This document shows positions 40,598-47,808 of a stretch of DNA of 64,000 nt, piece by piece (within the stretch, counting starts at the first letter, position 1; the number at the start of each line of letters is the position of its first letter). Under the pieces are notes generated by a model. The model saw only the letters and a program-made list of their open reading frames with translations. It was not told where the DNA came from and ran no database searches. Origin of the DNA: Streptomyces caniferus. Its GTDB lineage: Bacteria > Actinomycetota > Actinomycetes > Streptomycetales > Streptomycetaceae. Where the stretch lies: NCBI RefSeq assembly GCF_009811555.1, contig NZ_BLIN01000005.1, positions 682,001 through 746,000 on the forward strand. The letters are read 5' to 3'. The translations under genes were made by a program, and so were the position numbers.

Positions 40598-41596
40598 ATA
40601 CCCATTCGCCTCGTCCCGCCAGTAGGCCGCGAGCGACCCCTGTTACTCATGAGGCAAACGATTTTCGACTACCCGTTCGAGTCGAGCGCGGAGAAGCAGG
40701 TATAGAGCGTTTGCCCAAAGAGTGGCGGAGCACTCCAGGGGGTCCCGCTATCGCCGCCGCACGATGATGCCATCACCGCTCGGCGACAAGTGCCAGACCT
40801 TGGCAAAGCGCTGCGGGGAGAGCAAGCCTCACGAGCAGATCCGGACCGGGCGCGCGACCGCGGCGGGGCGCCGGAAGGCGTGCGCCGCCGTAGCTGCCTG
40901 CGAAGAAGCCGGGCAGGCCAGGCCCGTTGCCACAGCGCTCATGAGCCACCGTGGCCTGCATCCATGGTTGTTGGTCGGCCATGGCGGCCACACGCTCCGT
41001 GGCTTGCTTTCGACGTCCGGTTAATTGGCTGGATTCCATGCCTTGCGGCCGATGCGGACGTTGCAGTAACCGCTCCGCAGTCGCTTACCCAGAAAGAGAT
41101 GGCGTATTTGTTGCCTACGGGCAAGCAGTTGGCGATGAGTCGTCGAATATGCCCCGGACGACGAACGCCGCTCTCGGCGCCGGTCCGGTTCCCCAACTCC
41201 CCACGGAAGCCCGCTTTCGTCCCCGGCGGATTCCCCGGCTTCCCACAGAAGGTGACACCCGCCGGCGGAAACGTCGAAGGCCCGCACGCCGGCCGGACGG
41301 CCTTCCGTCGACGCTCCGGCGCGTACGGGAGGACGATGCTCCGTCGTCGCGTTGCCGGTATGTGCTCAAGTCCGTTACGGCAGGCCGCGGTTGGCCCGCT
41401 GCGCACAACCGGCGCGACGGTTCGGCCCGGCGCCGATGGTTCCGCACCGGCCGCGCAGTGTGGGACAGTGAAGGGTCGGAACAGCCTCGTTCGGCTCGTG
41501 AGCTTCGCTCAGCGGGCACCCCGAGCGGCGGGACGCGATCCCCGGCAGATTCTGCCGTGGCGGCCCGTGAACTCCGGACCACACGCGGCGCCTGCC

Positions 41597-41995
41597 GTGT
41601 GCCCGCAGTGTTGCGGCTGCTTGTGGCTGCCATCCCAACTCTTTGAGGGCGTCATTCCTTTCACCATCAGCACCCAGTATCTGGACGACACCGTACTGCT
41701 CATGGCCTGCGGAGAGATCGACCGCGCCTGCGAGCCCGTGTGCGATGACGTCCTCGCCTCGCTGCCCGCAACCCTGTCCAGCGTGGTCCTGGACATGCAG
41801 AAGGTGCCGTTCATGGACGTGACAGGTCTGCACTTCCTGTGCGCCCTGCACCGTCACACCACCCGCCACCGGATCCAGCTGCACACCCGCGGCTGGCGCG
41901 CACAACCGCGCTACGTCCTGGACTCGGCCCTGCACCTCGACCTCCAGGGCGCCGACCTGAACATCGCGGTACGCGCGGCTCTCGATCTGCTCTAG
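41597..41995 (+). CDS. STAS-domain protein, anti-sigma-factor-antagonist-like
   Basis: The last 115 or so residues have the STAS pattern: a beta strand (TVLLMACGEID), then SSVVLDMQKVPFMD and the VTGLHFLCALHR helix. In RsbV/SpoIIAA/BldG proteins the switch serine lies in a D-S-S-G loop. Here the loop reads D-V-T-G, so a threonine sits at the phosphorylatable position. The family binds anti-sigma kinases and releases sigma factors under stress; this role is inferred from family. The frame stays open far upstream, but the upstream part lacks domain similarity. The start is uncertain: GTG 41597 and TTG 41621 are in frame, and GAGGGC sits just before an ATT at about 41653, where the domain begins. 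TAG 41993-41995 ends it. Confidence 0.72.
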   Translation: MCPQCCGCLWLPSQLFEGVIPFTISTQYLDDTVLLMACGEIDRACEPVCDDVLASLPATLSSVVLDMQKVPFMDVTGLHFLCALHRHTTRHRIQLHTRGWRAQPRYVLDSALHLDLQGADLNIAVRAALDLL

Positions 41996-42072
41996 TGGAG
42001 GATGTGGCGAAAGCCCATCCGGGGGGCGGAAGTTCTCGCCTGCCGACTTCGGCGGGGGGAGAGGCCGGGACC

Positions 42073-42567
42073 ATGGACACTCGCGCGCAAACCCGTGTTT
42101 CGGCGTACGCCATCGCGGTGGAAGACGAGCGGCTGCTCTTGGCCCGCCTGTCGGACGCGTCACCGGTCTTCGCGCCGGGGCTGTGGCACCTGCCGGGCGG
42201 AGGAATCGATCCGGGCGAGCAGCCCGTGGAGGCCCTGGCCCGTGAGCTTCGGGAGGAGACCGGACTCGAACTCGCTGCCGCTCACCTCCTCGACGCGCGG
42301 ACCTATGCGGTTCGGCGACGCGGAGTGAGCTGGAACCTCACCGCGCTGTTCTACGCCGTCGACCTCACGGCCGGGGCCCCGGCCGTCGCGGAGATCGACG
42401 GTTCCACCGATGCGGCGGTCTGGATTCCGCTGGCGGACCTGCAGGACTCCATGCTGTCGCCGATGGCTGCCGACGCTCGTCGCATGCTGGAGGCCGGCAG
42501 CGGGGCGGGGCGCGAAGGTGCCGGACACGGCCCCGCGTGGAGACCTGCGAAGGGCACCGTCACTTAG
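42073..42567 (+). CDS. Nudix hydrolase
   Basis: A protein of 164 residues with a complete Nudix box: GGIDPGE, seven residues, then RELREETGLEL, matching G-x5-E-x7-R-E-U-x-E-E-x-G-U. The box binds the metal that helps hydrolyse a nucleoside diphosphate linked to another group; the substrate cannot be read from sequence. The N-terminal strand (VSAYAIAVEDERLLLARL) and LWHLPGG are typical. ATG 42073 is preceded by a strong purine-rich site (GGGGGGAGAGG) about eight bases upstream. It follows the STAS gene by 77 bases on the same strand and may be cotranscribed. The last 25 residues are Gly/Ala-rich and probably disordered. Confidence 0.9.
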   Translation: MDTRAQTRVSAYAIAVEDERLLLARLSDASPVFAPGLWHLPGGGIDPGEQPVEALARELREETGLELAAAHLLDARTYAVRRRGVSWNLTALFYAVDLTAGAPAVAEIDGSTDAAVWIPLADLQDSMLSPMAADARRMLEAGSGAGREGAGHGPAWRPAKGTVT

Positions 42568-42746
42568 CAGGAGGGCACCGTCGCTTCGCGGCGGAGGGCG
42601 AGCCTGCCGTACCTCGCGACCGCCTGCCGTTCGCTCCCCCGACGCCCCGTTCGTTCGTAGCCGCACGCCGGACGGCGAGCGGGCCGGGCGCTCCTGCCGG
42701 ACTCCCCCGCCGCGCTCCCTCGTTGGCGACGGCGTGCGGCAGCGGA

Positions 42747-42790
42747 AAGCCGAGGGGCCCGGCCGGTCGTCCGGCCGGGCCCCTCGGCTT
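42747..42790. terminator. Strong bidirectional terminator hairpin
   Basis: A perfect 20-bp stem (42747-42766 with 42771-42790) and a TCGT loop. It lies between the convergent Nudix and amino-acid permease genes, 23 bases beyond the permease stop, and can serve both. Confidence 0.9.
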
Positions 42791-42812
42791 CCGGGTGTGG
42801 GTCAGGGCGTGG

Positions 42813-44450
42813 TCAGTGACCGCCCTCGTCCACGACCGCGACCTCCTCGATGTTCTGCTCGATCGCCTCCGCCGAGACGGCGGTGGAGCGAGCCCAGTAG
42901 TAGATGCCCAGGGAGAACGCCGTGATGAGCACCATGTCCCACCACAGCGGGAGGTGGCCCTGGCCGCCGAAGCCGCCCTGCCAGGCGATGAGGCCCATGC
43001 CGATCAGGTACACCGGAAGCCACTGCGCGGCCTTCCAGTCCAGTCGCGGAGCGTTCGGCAGTCGCTTCTTCGTCGCGTACCAGGCGTAGCTGCCGAGCAG
43101 CACGTAGCCGATGACGATGGCCCAGCCGAGCCGCTGGAGGGTGTCCCAGCCCGCCCAGTAGATGATCAGGCTCGCGACGACGAAGGACAGCGGCGAGACC
43201 ACGCCGCCGCCGGGCAGGCGGTAGGGGCGCTCGTGGTGCGGCAGGCGGTCGCGGAAGACGCCGAACGCCAGGGGCGCGCCCGCGTACATCAGCACGCTCG
43301 CCGAGGTGATGAAGGAGACCAGCTCCTGCCAGCTCGGGAAGGGCAGGAAGCAGATCACGCCGGTCACGAACGAGATGATCAGGCCGAACCACGGCACACC
43401 GCGGCCGTCGGTCTTCTCGAACAGCCGGGGCGCGTAGCCGTTCTTGCTCAGGCCGTAGGAGATGCGCGAGGTCGAGGTGGTGTAGATCAGGCCGGTGCCA
43501 CCGGGAGAGATGATCGCGTCCGCGTACAGGACCCAGCCCAGCCAGCCCAGGCCCACCACGGTGGCCAGGCCGGCCCACGGGCCGCTGATGCCCGCGTAGT
43601 CCAGCTTGGCCCACCCGTGCGCGAAGGAGGCCAGCGGCAGGGCGCCGATGTAGACCACCTGGAGAAGGATGTAGATCACCGCGCCGATCACGACCGACCC
43701 GATCGTGGCGCGCGGCAGGTCGCGCTTCGGGTTGCGGCTCTCCCCGGCCAGCTGGATGGCCTGCTCGAAGCCGAGCAGCGCGAAGATGATGCCGCTGGTG
43801 CTGATGGCACTGAGCACGCCCTTGGCGCCGAAGGGGGCGAAGCCGTGCGAGGTGAAGTTGTGCGGCTGGAAGTTGGTCGCCGCGATGATGAAGATCGCCC
43901 CGAGGGGTACGGCGATCTTCCACCAGGTCGCCGCGCTGTTCGTGTGCGCCAGCACCTTCACACCGAGGAAGTTCACCGCGACGAAGATCGCCATCAGTAC
44001 GAGCGCGACGATGAAACCGCTCGGCGTGAGGGTCCCGTTCGCATGCTGGAACCCCTGGGCCCACGACCAGTGACCGGCATAACCGATCATGGCCTCGACC
44101 TCGATCGGGGCCACCGTCGCCGCCTGGAGCCAGGAGAACCAGCCGAAGGACATCCCGGCCAGGCCGCCGAAGGCGTAGTGGGGGTACCGCGCCGTGCCGC
44201 CGGCCACCGGGAACAGACCGCCGAGCTCGGCGTGCACCAGCGCCAGCAGCACCACCGCTACCGCGCCGATGATCCAGGAGATCAGTGCGGCCGGGCCTGC
44301 CACCACCACGGCCTTCTGGGCACCGTAGAGCCACCCTGATCCGATGATGGAGCCGACCGACGCCCACATCAGACCGATCAGCCCCACGTCCCTGCGGAGG
44401 GAGCCGGAGGAACGTGCCCTCTCGGGAGCGATCTCGTCAACGCTTGCCAT
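42813..44450 (-). CDS. APC-superfamily amino acid permease
   Basis: Integral membrane transporter of about 545 residues with roughly 12 hydrophobic segments. The start region contains GLMWASVGSIIGSGWLYGA, the glycine-rich first helix (GSIIGSGW) that in APC transporters lines the substrate site. LLGFEQAIQLAGE in the middle matches the conserved helix-6 region (GFE) of the family. The substrate is probably an amino acid or polyamine but cannot be specified. ATG 44450 has GAAAGG about six bases upstream; an upstream in-frame start at 44504 would add 18 residues with no family match. It is convergent with the Nudix gene and monocistronic as far as seen. Confidence 0.9.
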   Translation of the reverse strand: MASVDEIAPERARSSGSLRRDVGLIGLMWASVGSIIGSGWLYGAQKAVVVAGPAALISWIIGAVAVVLLALVHAELGGLFPVAGGTARYPHYAFGGLAGMSFGWFSWLQAATVAPIEVEAMIGYAGHWSWAQGFQHANGTLTPSGFIVALVLMAIFVAVNFLGVKVLAHTNSAATWWKIAVPLGAIFIIAATNFQPHNFTSHGFAPFGAKGVLSAISTSGIIFALLGFEQAIQLAGESRNPKRDLPRATIGSVVIGAVIYILLQVVYIGALPLASFAHGWAKLDYAGISGPWAGLATVVGLGWLGWVLYADAIISPGGTGLIYTTSTSRISYGLSKNGYAPRLFEKTDGRGVPWFGLIISFVTGVICFLPFPSWQELVSFITSASVLMYAGAPLAFGVFRDRLPHHERPYRLPGGGVVSPLSFVVASLIIYWAGWDTLQRLGWAIVIGYVLLGSYAWYATKKRLPNAPRLDWKAAQWLPVYLIGMGLIAWQGGFGGQGHLPLWWDMVLITAFSLGIYYWARSTAVSAEAIEQNIEEVAVVDEGGH

Positions 44451-45070
44451 AGGAGGCCTTTCAAGACAGGGCTGGCTTAAAATTTGCCTCAGAGTAGGGA
44501 GCATTCACGGTCCTGCAAAGAGTCATTGGCTGAATAGTTATATTCCTTGAAGGAATGCATACCGAACTCTCAGTGCGCCACTGTGGACATTCCGCGAGAG
44601 GCCCGAATCGGCGGCCCTTCAGGCGAGCTCGGTAGCAGGACGCAACCGGTCCATTACCCACGCGACTCTCCGCACGCCTCGCAAATTTGAGGAAAAATTG
44701 ACGCTTTGGAGGGCAAAGGAATACGTCGGGTCGGGTAGCGACATTCCACATGAAGGCCATGTCGCGACTGTCGGCGAATTGCGCTCGCTCGCGCCGTAAG
44801 GGACCTGCCCCATTTCCGTGTTCAATACAGCTATTCGCCGTCAGCGGCCTCTTTTCGCTTTCGGTGTCCGGCCCGGCGGCACCGAGGGACGCTGCCGGGT
44901 AGCTCTGCCGGGAGCACCCCGGGAGGCATCGCCGGACGCCGCGCCGGGGTACCTCGCGCGGAACGGACGCACGCCCCCTCCGCCGCTCCCCGCACCACCC
45001 ATAAAGCGCATTTTTCTGCCGCTCTCACGTGGTGCGCCGTGACAAGACAGCTGACTGTGGGTCATATGGC
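44451..45070. other. Intergenic region between permease and His-rich gene
   Basis: About 620 bp between two divergent genes, AT-richer from 44,460 to 44,820 and GC-rich after that. Besides the palindrome listed separately I see no gene with good codon bias and a binding site. Promoters for both flanking genes should lie here. Confidence 0.5.
44534..44569 (-). promoter_or_regulatory. Candidate promoter with embedded palindrome upstream of the permease
   Basis: A 15-base palindrome ATTCCTTGAAGGAAT (44542-44556) lies about 95 bp upstream of the permease start. On the minus strand it sits in the spacer between a weak TTCGGT (-35-like) and TATAAC (-10-like) with 18 bases between them, a place where a repressor would block transcription. 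The promoter boxes are a visual match only. Confidence 0.3.
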
Positions 45071-45116
45071 CCTACTGCGATCAGAAGGCCGACGCTGTGT
45101 CGCCCTTCGCAGTAGG
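45071..45116 (+). promoter_or_regulatory. Inverted repeat in the leader of the His-rich protein gene
   Basis: Arms CCTACTGCGA (45071-45080) and TCGCAGTAGG (45107-45116) are perfectly complementary, 26 bases apart. The right arm ends six bases before the AAAGGA binding site of the downstream gene, so folding of the RNA or protein binding here could control its expression. Confidence 0.45.
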
Positions 45117-45133
45117 CCGAAAGGAACATGCCC

Positions 45134-45454
45134 ATGCGGACTGCCCGCACCCTGTTCGCCTCAGCGGTCATGACCGCGGTCCTCGCGGTGGGCGCGCCCA
45201 CCGCGACGGCCTCGTCCGCGGCCGGGGACAGCGCCACGGTCAGCGCCACCTCGGCACACCACGACGACGACCACGGCCGTCACCGGAGAGGGGACCGTGA
45301 CCACGACCACCGCTGGTCCGACCATCGCGGGTCCGGCCACCGCTGGCACGGACGTCACCACCACAGGTGCAATCACCATCACCACAGGTACCACCACCGC
45401 CCGATGGGCGGTGTGCACGCCGGCGGCGGCGGCCTGAGGTCCCTCGACCGCTAA
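45134..45454 (+). CDS. Secreted histidine-rich protein, putative metal binder
   Basis: A small protein of 106 residues. Residues 1-27 form a signal peptide (MRTARTL, hydrophobic core, APTATA cleavage region). The mature part is extraordinarily rich in His, Asp and Arg (HHDDDHGRHRRGDRDHDHRW, later HHHRCNHHHHRYHHR), with one Cys. Such composition commonly binds divalent metals such as zinc, nickel or copper, but no family is recognised and the function is inferred from composition. ATG 45134 is best spaced from AAAGGA; ATG 45128 is two codons earlier and too close. It is a single gene with its own leader inverted repeat and downstream terminator. Confidence 0.7.
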   Translation: MRTARTLFASAVMTAVLAVGAPTATASSAAGDSATVSATSAHHDDDHGRHRRGDRDHDHRWSDHRGSGHRWHGRHHHRCNHHHHRYHHRPMGGVHAGGGGLRSLDR

Positions 45455-45561
45455 AGCGGTGGTCCGGCGCCGGGCCCGCACTGCTCCGCCCGACGGCCTG
45501 AACAGCCGGCCCGGCGGAGCAGCCGGCCTCGGCGCCCTCGACTTCCGCGCCGACAGCACCG

Positions 45562-45597
45562 AGCGGGTGCGGCAACAGTTTTGTTGCCGCACCCGCT
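45562..45597. terminator. Terminator hairpin after the His-rich gene
   Basis: A perfect 16-bp stem (45562-45577 with 45582-45597) and a GTTT loop, followed by TTG. It lies 108 bases after the stop codon of the His-rich gene. Confidence 0.85.
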
Positions 45598-45967
45598 TTG
45601 TCCATTCCGGGCACGTGGGAGGTCGGGTTCCAGAATGGTGACGCCCCCTCAAACACCAATGAGAACAGTGGAATTCGGGGCGGAAACCCAGCACGTACGA
45701 CGACCTCCATGCCGGATACACATACGGCATAGGCGCATACGGCAAGGACGTAATACCTCGGGAGGCATAACTGGAACGTCTGCCCAGACCGTGTGCCCGG
45801 AAAGCAGCAGAAGATGCCCGGCGATCGCTCTCGTCCCTCGGCGGGGCGCAGCGGCGGCCCCCTCCACTCCAGCCGCTCCGCGGTCCGAGGCCCTTCCGCA
45901 AAACTTCTCCGTTTCCCGCCGGGTCTTGCGGGCACCGGAATGATGACGCCGACGAAGGGATCTCAAG
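45598..45967. other. Leader/intergenic region upstream of the CsbD gene
   Basis: About 370 bp with no supported gene. It contains a weak inverted repeat (ATGCCG at 45709-45714, CGGCAT at 45725-45730) and presumably the promoter of the CsbD gene. No clear sigma-B-type promoter could be placed by eye. Confidence 0.4.
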
Positions 45968-46141
45968 ATGAGCGCCGTGGAGAAGGCGAAGGCCAAGGCC
46001 GAGCAGACGACCGGGAAGGCCGAAAAGGACGTCGGCCGCACGGTCGGCAATGAGCGTCTCGAAGCGGACGGTGCGGTGCGGGAGTCCAAGGGGAACCTGC
46101 GCGACGCGAAGGAAAAGGGCAAGGACGCCCTCAAGGACTGA
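45968..46141 (+). CDS. CsbD family stress protein
   Basis: A protein of 57 residues, almost all charged or small, with Lys/Ala/Glu helices: starts MSAVEKAKAKAEQTTGKAEK and contains TVGNERLEADGAV, the signature of the CsbD family (usual length 55-70). CsbD-like proteins are induced by general stress in many bacteria; the molecular function is unknown. ATG 45968 has AAGGGA about eight bases upstream. A strong terminator follows 12 bases after the stop. Confidence 0.9.
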   Translation: MSAVEKAKAKAEQTTGKAEKDVGRTVGNERLEADGAVRESKGNLRDAKEKGKDALKD

Positions 46142-46153
46142 CCCCGGTCGCAG

Positions 46154-46203
46154 GTCATGGGTGGGCGGGACCACGTACCCAGGTGGTCCCGCCCACCCAT
46201 GAC
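46154..46203. terminator. Bidirectional terminator between CsbD and SMI1/KNR4 genes
   Basis: A perfect 21-bp stem (46154-46174 with 46183-46203) and an eight-base loop between two convergent genes. Confidence 0.9.
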
Positions 46204-46231
46204 GTGTGCGAGCCGGCTGGGTCTCCAGGTG

Positions 46232-46822
46232 CTACTTCGCGAGCCAGGCCAGGTACCACGCACGGAAGCCGGGGCCGGGCACGATGCGGCCCCAGGTCAT
46301 GTCGTCGAACCAGACCTGACCGGCGCACGGTCCGGTGACGACGAGACGGACGAATTCCCCGCACCCCGACTCGGCGATGACCAGCGACCCCGCCACTCTC
46401 GCCTGCTCCGCCTCCTCGTCGAAGCGCCCGGCCGGTTCGCGCCGCCACTCCGCCGAGAGCGGGAACGGCGTCGCCAGAAAGCCCGGGCGCCGGTCCTGTT
46501 CCTGCAGGTCGTCGACGGCGTCGTCGCTGTCGGGCGCCAGCGGCCCGTCGAGCGGCAGCAGTCCGTAGTCGGGACCGGCCCCGGAGCCTCCGACCCGGGC
46601 CAGGAAGTCACGGTAGGAGGCGGGCAGCCGGACGGCGTACCGCTCCTCGAAGGCACGGATCCCGGCTTCGGACAGCGGCCGTGCGAGCCGGTAGCGGTGC
46701 ACCTCGGAACCGAACCGGGTGAGGTCCGGATCCAACCGGGCCAGCGCGTCGAGCCGGGCTCGTACGGCCTCCGCGTCCCAGCCCTCGGTCCCGTCGGCCA
46801 CCGGCCCCTCGTCCCTCGCCAC
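46232..46822 (-). CDS. SMI1/KNR4 (SUKH) family protein
   Basis: About 196 residues. The segment IRAFEERYAVRLPASYRDFLARVGGSG is the classic SUKH/SMI1 entry helix and loop (E-xx-Y/F-x-LPxxYRxFL), and LVIAESGCGEFVRLVVTGPCAGQVWFDD is the central beta region with the conserved CGEF-W pattern. Many bacterial members are immunity proteins against contact-dependent toxins, and others have unknown roles; no toxin gene is adjacent. I chose GTG 46822 because GGAGGGG lies about seven bases before it. An upstream in-frame GTG at 46870 adds 16 Gly/Arg-rich residues without a good site. Confidence 0.82.
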   Translation of the reverse strand: MARDEGPVADGTEGWDAEAVRARLDALARLDPDLTRFGSEVHRYRLARPLSEAGIRAFEERYAVRLPASYRDFLARVGGSGAGPDYGLLPLDGPLAPDSDDAVDDLQEQDRRPGFLATPFPLSAEWRREPAGRFDEEAEQARVAGSLVIAESGCGEFVRLVVTGPCAGQVWFDDMTWGRIVPGPGFRAWYLAWLAK

Positions 46823-46968
46823 TTGCCGGCCCCTCCCCGCTTTCCCGTACGGGCCCCGCTGCCCCGTCACGCCTGCGGAACCCTACCGACGCGCCGGAGG
46901 CCGAGGGCCGGCGCATGCCTCGGCCGCAGCGATTCGCCGTGGCACGCCATGCCTGATAGGGAGGTGGC

Positions 46969-47238
46969 ATGAGCGATATACCTCCGGTTCTGACCGTTAC
47001 CGCCATCAGCACCATCGGCGTCACCGATGTTCACGACGAGAACGCGGACTCCTGGCTGGTGATCGAGACCGCCGAGCAGGGGCAGCTGCTGCTGAATCTT
47101 CCTGGCCCGATGTACCAGGCAGCAGTCCAGTCCACCAGGCTTCCGGCCGACCAGCCCGGTCCCGGCCGCCTCGCGCTCACCGACGCCGAGATCGCCGCCT
47201 ACCGCGCCCACATCGCAGGCATCTCCCGCGCCGACTAG
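46969..47238 (+). CDS. Hypothetical protein
   Basis: 89 residues; GGGAGG five bases before ATG 46969 and normal high-GC codon bias support a real gene. The first half is beta-like (VLTVTAISTIGVTDVHDEN), followed by DSWLVIETAEQGQLLLNLPG, and the end is a short helix (LTDAEIAAYRAHIAGI). No signal peptide, membrane segment or known motif is visible. It is divergent from the SMI1/KNR4 gene, and I assign no function. Confidence 0.7.
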   Translation: MSDIPPVLTVTAISTIGVTDVHDENADSWLVIETAEQGQLLLNLPGPMYQAAVQSTRLPADQPGPGRLALTDAEIAAYRAHIAGISRAD

Positions 47239-47464
47239 CGGTCGCCTGCGCCACCCGGCCTCCATGACACCACCACGGCGTCCTGGGGCCCCTACGCATG
47301 GGCTCCCCCACCCCATGCGCTCCTCGCACCTCCCCATCTCCGCGTCTCCGCATCTGCGCGTCACCGGCGCCGAGTCCGCGCCGTGATGACGAGCGGAGCA
47401 CGGGCGAGGAGCCGGACGCCGCAAGAACCGGTGCAACGCCACGGACCCTCCGGCGGGCGGGCGA

Positions 47465-47702
47465 CAATCGGACCTCACCGCGCTGATCCTCGGCCTGTGG
47501 ATCCTGTTGACCCTCCTCGACGCCCATCGCGCGAACGACCTGGTCAACTTCGTGCATACGGTGGCCGGTTGGATCGCCGAGTGGTCGCACGATCCGTTCA
47601 CCATGAACACCGATTGGGTGCGAACCGTGCTGAACTACGGGCTGCCCGCCGTGGTCTCTCTGCATCGGCCACATGCTCGCCGCCCGGCTCCACCACGCCT
47701 AG
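47465..47702 (+). pseudogene. Frameshifted remnant of a small membrane protein gene
   Basis: One frame encodes LTALILGLWILLTLLDAHRA, then NDLVNFVHTVAGWIAEWSHD and LNYGLPAVV. These segments resemble a small one- or two-helix membrane protein type that I believe is common in streptomycetes. Just after GTGGTCTCT (about 47658) the sensible reading continues in another frame as GIGHMLAARLHHA followed by TAG 47700-47702. The expected C-terminal helix is therefore present but shifted, which points to a one- or two-base indel. No start codon with a binding site is found in frame upstream, so the 5' part (47,239-47,464) may also be damaged. A sequencing error is an alternative. Confidence 0.5.
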
Positions 47703-47766
47703 GGCCTGTCTTCAAAGTCCCGCCTGCCTTGCGGGCGAACGACGGGACTTTGAAGACAGGCCCTAG
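47699..47766. repeat. 68-bp near-complete palindrome, MITE-like element or terminator
   Basis: A perfect 23-bp inverted repeat (47699-47721 with 47744-47766) with a 22-base centre that can itself pair (GCCC/GGGC). The arm core GGCCTGTCTTCAAAGTC looks like the terminal inverted repeats of Streptomyces insertion sequences. No target duplication is obvious. It lies between a gene remnant and the 3' end of the WYL regulator, so it may also act as a terminator. Confidence 0.6.
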
Positions 47767-47808
47767 GGGGCGTCGTTCGACACCGACGGCCGAGGGCCCA
47801 CGAAACCG

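Larger units (their letters stand above)
39628..41596. other. Long AT-richer intergenic region without a convincing gene
   Basis: About 2 kb between the P450 start and the STAS-domain gene. The part from roughly 39,720 to 40,720 is clearly richer in A/T than its surroundings (runs such as attaattttg and gatttttata). Short open frames exist in both directions, but none shows streptomycete third-position GC bias together with a ribosome binding site or a recognisable domain. The region should contain the promoter of the NRPS operon. The part from 40,720 to 41,596 is GC-rich and open in several frames on both strands, and may hold decayed coding sequence that I cannot identify. Three structured elements inside it are listed separately. 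Confidence 0.6.

Noticed and set aside
40790..41596. N-terminal extension of the STAS-domain frame
   Set aside because: The composition is erratic, there is no domain and no binding site, and family similarity begins only near 41650.
41375..42163. Minus-strand frame of 262 codons opposite the STAS gene
   Set aside because: Antisense of a recognised domain, and its own translation shows no family pattern.
45360..45420. CAC/CAT-rich repeated stretch considered as a CRISPR or satellite repeat
   Set aside because: It is the His-codon run of the secreted protein, without spaced direct repeats.
45161..46174. Minus-strand frame of 337 codons across the His-rich and CsbD genes
   Set aside because: It crosses two terminators and two recognised plus-strand genes and has no binding site or domain.
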